Below are positions 51,013-53,770 of a stretch of DNA of 53,770 bases, one piece after another. Location of the stretch: assembly GCA_948602995.1 (NCBI GenBank), contig CAPEBR010000024.1:1-53770 (forward strand), in the 5' to 3' direction. Source of the DNA: an uncultured Dorea sp. (GTDB taxonomy: Bacteria > Bacillota > Clostridia > Lachnospirales > Lachnospiraceae). The notes beneath the pieces were generated by a model. That model was not told where the DNA came from. It ran no database searches and saw nothing but the letters and a program-made list of their open reading frames with translations. Within the stretch, counting starts at the first letter, position 1, and every line of letters starts with the position of its first letter. Position numbers and translations under genes: made by a program.

Positions 51013-51053
51013 GTTACTGTTCACACAGGTCTGTGCATTTACTGCACAGACCG
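51013..51053 (+). repeat. Truncated MITE-like repeat, copy D
   Basis: GTTACTGTTCAC (51013-51024) followed by the hairpin GGTCTGTGC, loop ATTTACT, GCACAGACC (51028-51052), identical to copy B. Similarity ends at 51053, so the right two-thirds of the element are missing. Confidence 0.75.
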
Positions 51054-51234
51054 TATGCAATTAGTCTTTTGCATTAAATTGTATAAATTCATCAGAAGTT
51101 GACCGCTATAATGCAGGCTATTTAAGAGAAAATATGTCGTTTATTGCATCAATTCGTCTCATAATTTTGTATATTATAAGTGAAATATTACATGATTTTG
51201 GCAAAAAACTAATTGCAGGTAAACAAATTGTGGC

Positions 51235-51263
51235 TTGACACTATTGAATATACATTTTACAAT
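51235..51263 (+). promoter_or_regulatory. Promoter of the metalloprotease gene
   Basis: A consensus TTGACA (51235-51240), a 17-nt spacer and TACAAT (51258-51263), 61 nt before the start. The rest of the 51054-51324 gap is A/T-rich with no gene seen. Confidence 0.75.
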
Positions 51264-51324
51264 AAGCCTATAGAACTATAGAAAGCTACCATATTTACCA
51301 GCTGTGATATAAGGAGGACGGCAG

Positions 51325-53770
51325 ATGAGAAATATTAAAATGGCAGCAGCGGCGTTTATTGTGATGATGTTATTTATCCCATCAATAACTGCCTCGGCTT
51401 CAAGCTGCGGGGAAACAGTGCGGCAGAACACGACAGCAGACCTGCAGGCAGTGCACTACGAGAATAATGAAACTATAGGTAAATTACTTGCGCCATCCCG
51501 GTATACTTTGTCAGAAAAGCTGAATAAAAAGACAGAGATTGCCAGACGGGAGGGGAAGAGTCCGGCGGATATCAGTGATGAGCAGGCTGTGAAGGAACTG
51601 AACCAGGATAACGTAAAGGCAATGTCCTTTGAAGAGGCATTTGCAGAGGTGCAGGCAGAGATTGGCGATATTATCCAGAAAGTGGTTGACCATACTGAAG
51701 GTGCGGAAAACAGAGGTGCAAATTATTATACTAATAGGATACAGCAAAATAAAGAAAAACTGCTGTTGGGACTTACCTATTTGGAGCGACTGTATGACTT
51801 CAATATGGGAGGACATAATGTGAAGGATGCACTCCTTTATGAGTCGAAACCGTATATGTACGGAATGATAGACAATGTCCTGGACTGGCTGATCTATATC
51901 GGAGGTAGTGGGGGCGATACATTAAAGATATCTAATAATGCAAATGTATTTGGTTATAGGAAAATTTTTGGACCAGTCACTTCCTCTGCGACACTGGATG
52001 CTTTTCTGGAAGAGAACAGGCAGAAGTGGATGCCAGATACGCCGATGAATGACTGGTTCCTGCAGGAGAGTTCTGCGTATATACTGGATAATAGATCGGC
52101 CTGGGACGGCAGAGATACCGGGATATATAGAAGACTGTACGATAATACGGCTTCACGTTCCTATATTTTGCCGCTGCTTTCTGTGTCAGAAGACAGTATC
52201 TACATGATTGCAAATTCTACTACGATCACATATGGGATCGTGGATTGCTATATAGACAGGAATTTGAGAGAAACTGATCCGGCACATTATGCAGAATTGC
52301 GTGAAAAATTCCGGCAGCAATTGGAACAGGCGGCAAAGCAGCAGCAGGCTTTTATTGACTGCTGGTATCGGATCGCAAAACCGGAAAAGAAGAATCAGCT
52401 GTCATCCGATCGAATTGTACTGGACAGTCTCCGCATTGATCCGGACACCCCCAATACGGCTGTCCAGTGGTCAGACAAATTTGGCAAGAATGCTGCCCGG
52501 GGCGTTCGGGAATTTTTTACTCCTCTGAATTTGTATGGCTCATACATGTTTGCTGACGGCGTGGCGGAAGGCCAGGGTATCCGTTACTATATATCAAAAG
52601 CATTAACGGAGAGGGGATTCGCAACATATGCTCATGAGCTGACGCATATACTTGTTTCTAATGTAATGCTGAATGGGTATGGCTCACGGGACGGCATGAT
52701 GGCTGAGGTCTATACCAGGGGGATGTTTGAACCGTATGAATTGAATGATCCGCCGGCGTATAATTTAAATCTGATCTATGATCGTCTGGATGTCAGTGAC
52801 CGGTATCATAATGGCCGGCCGGAACGTTTTCAGGATGAAACAGATCTGCAGAGTTATATGAGCGGTATTATGGATGTCGTATATACGCTGGATTATGCAG
52901 AAGCAGATGTTATGCTTACGAAAAGCGCCCAGGATAAAAAGAAATGGTTCCACAAGCTTGAGCAGATAGAGGATCCCAGTGAAAGGGATAATCAGGGTGA
53001 GGAAGGCTCCAGACATAATCTGGATTCGGTCAGAGAACTGACTCTGGAGGAGGCAGAAGGACTGAATACAATTGATGACCTGATCCGTGATTGTATTATC
53101 GCATCTCGTTATGAGGTAAATGGAACAGTGACAACAGGAACGGCGGCGAGAAATGGATATTATGTTGTGCCTCTCTTCAGCTCCAACTATGCGGGGGTAC
53201 AGAATAACCATGGTGTTAGCGGTGATCTCATGATACGTCAGCAGGCATTTGAATTGCTTGCCGAATATGGATATTACGATGGAATGGTTCCTTACATATC
53301 CAACCAGTATAAAGAATCTGCCAGACTGGAGCAGACAGTCCTGTCAGACCGGTATGTCCTGGAAAAAATATTTGACGGCGCTTATGAGACGATGGCTGAT
53401 TTTAAGAAAGCGATGTTTCAGAGAAGGATAGAAAAGATCAATGAGTTAAAGCCAGTCACTATTATGTGGAAAGGCCAGTCTGTTACGATCAATAATTTTG
53501 AGAAACTGTGTCTGCTTATGAAAGAGGCTATAGAGAGTGATCTCGTGAAAGTCAATGTATTGCCAGGTGGTTCTAACAATATCCGTGCACAGGCAACGGA
53601 GGTTGAGCGTCTGAAGCAGGAAATATTTAAGGCATATATTATTCAGACAAAGGACTTCAGTGACTCCATCTATGGTGCAAACCCGGCACCGATAGATCCT
53701 CCGGATCCGGAACAGCCGGGGGAGACGGATCCCGAGAAGCCGGGAGAAACAGATCCGGGAGAGACGGATC
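51325..53770 (+). CDS. Secreted M26-type zinc metalloprotease (partial, runs off the window)
   Basis: At least 815 residues, open to the window end. A signal peptide (MRNIKMAAAAFIVMMLFIPS, cleavage near TASASS) leads to a helical region and then the zinc site His437-Glu438-Leu-Thr-His441, with the third ligand Glu461 exactly 20 residues on (SRDGMMAEVYTRGMFEPYE). This HEXXH-(19)-E spacing matches the M26 IgA1 protease/ZmpA-C peptidases. Unlike the streptococcal enzymes it has no long N-terminal G5/anchor part; the catalytic domain follows the signal peptide. The visible end is a Pro/Glu/Thr/Asp repeat linker (DPEKPGETDPGETD), probably leading to a wall-attachment domain. AAGGAGG lies 7 nt before the ATG. 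The protein substrate is unknown; mucin or immunoglobulin is possible. Confidence 0.82.
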   Translation, partial: MRNIKMAAAAFIVMMLFIPSITASASSCGETVRQNTTADLQAVHYENNETIGKLLAPSRYTLSEKLNKKTEIARREGKSPADISDEQAVKELNQDNVKAMSFEEAFAEVQAEIGDIIQKVVDHTEGAENRGANYYTNRIQQNKEKLLLGLTYLERLYDFNMGGHNVKDALLYESKPYMYGMIDNVLDWLIYIGGSGGDTLKISNNANVFGYRKIFGPVTSSATLDAFLEENRQKWMPDTPMNDWFLQESSAYILDNRSAWDGRDTGIYRRLYDNTASRSYILPLLSVSEDSIYMIANSTTITYGIVDCYIDRNLRETDPAHYAELREKFRQQLEQAAKQQQAFIDCWYRIAKPEKKNQLSSDRIVLDSLRIDPDTPNTAVQWSDKFGKNAARGVREFFTPLNLYGSYMFADGVAEGQGIRYYISKALTERGFATYAHELTHILVSNVMLNGYGSRDGMMAEVYTRGMFEPYELNDPPAYNLNLIYDRLDVSDRYHNGRPERFQDETDLQSYMSGIMDVVYTLDYAEADVMLTKSAQDKKKWFHKLEQIEDPSERDNQGEEGSRHNLDSVRELTLEEAEGLNTIDDLIRDCIIASRYEVNGTVTTGTAARNGYYVVPLFSSNYAGVQNNHGVSGDLMIRQQAFELLAEYGYYDGMVPYISNQYKESARLEQTVLSDRYVLEKIFDGAYETMADFKKAMFQRRIEKINELKPVTIMWKGQSVTINNFEKLCLLMKEAIESDLVKVNVLPGGSNNIRAQATEVERLKQEIFKAYIIQTKDFSDSIYGANPAPIDPPDPEQPGETDPEKPGETDPGETD

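Noticed and set aside
3930..51053. The spaced repeats as a CRISPR array
   Set aside because: Copies are kilobases apart, with terminal inverted repeats and no regular spacers or cas genes.

Overview
The window reads as chromosome of a gut-type, spore-forming Clostridia of the Lachnospiraceae kind. The signs are a SpoIIID homologue, an ECF transporter module followed by truA, a 2-hydroxyacyl-CoA dehydratase/double-cubane type reductase pair, a membrane pyrophosphatase, Lys-rich bacterial Ig-like (Big_2) and FIVAR surface domains, and several LacI-plus-ABC sugar loci. No rRNA, tRNA, CRISPR array or intact prophage was recognised. A species cannot be named from the sequence alone.

Layout. (1) 1-3.9 kb is a graveyard of gene fragments: a DUF6809-like gene, a truncated GNAT acetyltransferase, an internally deleted IS3-family element sitting against a broken Big_2 protein, an XRE regulator joined in frame to another Big_2 piece, and truncated secreted proteins. 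(2) 4.3-12.2 kb: a helicase IV-like protein, a YitT membrane protein, an asparagine synthase without its N-terminal glutaminase nucleophile, and a divergent polar amino-acid ABC transporter. (3) 12.5-19.7 kb: ecfA1-ecfA2-ecfT-truA, a cysteine desulfurase-like enzyme, and a three-gene set of dehydratase-type iron-sulfur reductase, DUF3343 protein and ATP-dependent activator. (4) hppA at 19.8-21.8 kb. (5) 22-33 kb is a polysaccharide locus: a 1726-residue PL8 lyase, ABC importer, GH130 phosphorylase and LacI regulator. (6) 33-36.2 kb: an AAA-ATPase-like/PDDEXK protein, SpoIIID and an HD hydrolase. (7) 36.5-48.9 kb is a second sugar locus: ABC importer, GH2 beta-galactosidase, GH65 phosphorylase, EamA transporter, beta-phosphoglucomutase, LacI and an M42 aminopeptidase. 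(8) 49-53.8 kb: an HPr-like protein without the phosphorylated histidine, a MATE exporter, and a secreted M26-type zinc metalloprotease that runs off the window.

How the parts work together. In the PL8 locus the extracellular lyase should release oligosaccharides, the ABC system imports them, and GH130 phosphorolyses mannosides inside the cell; no unsaturated-glucuronyl hydrolase is present here. In the second locus GH65 plus beta-phosphoglucomutase recover an alpha-glucosyl unit without spending ATP and GH2 removes beta-galactose. With the M42 peptidase next door, a glucosyl-galactosyl glycopeptide such as that of collagen is a testable but unproven substrate.

Several families of short structured repeats run through the intergenic spaces. 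The clearest is a 133-146 bp element with 12-bp terminal inverted repeats, three internal helices supported by compensatory changes between copies, and apparent 8-9 bp target duplications. One copy has replaced the C-terminus of the EamA transporter. Another family, a perfect GGGACGGGGCA palindrome, encodes the identical C-terminal tail of two convergent genes.
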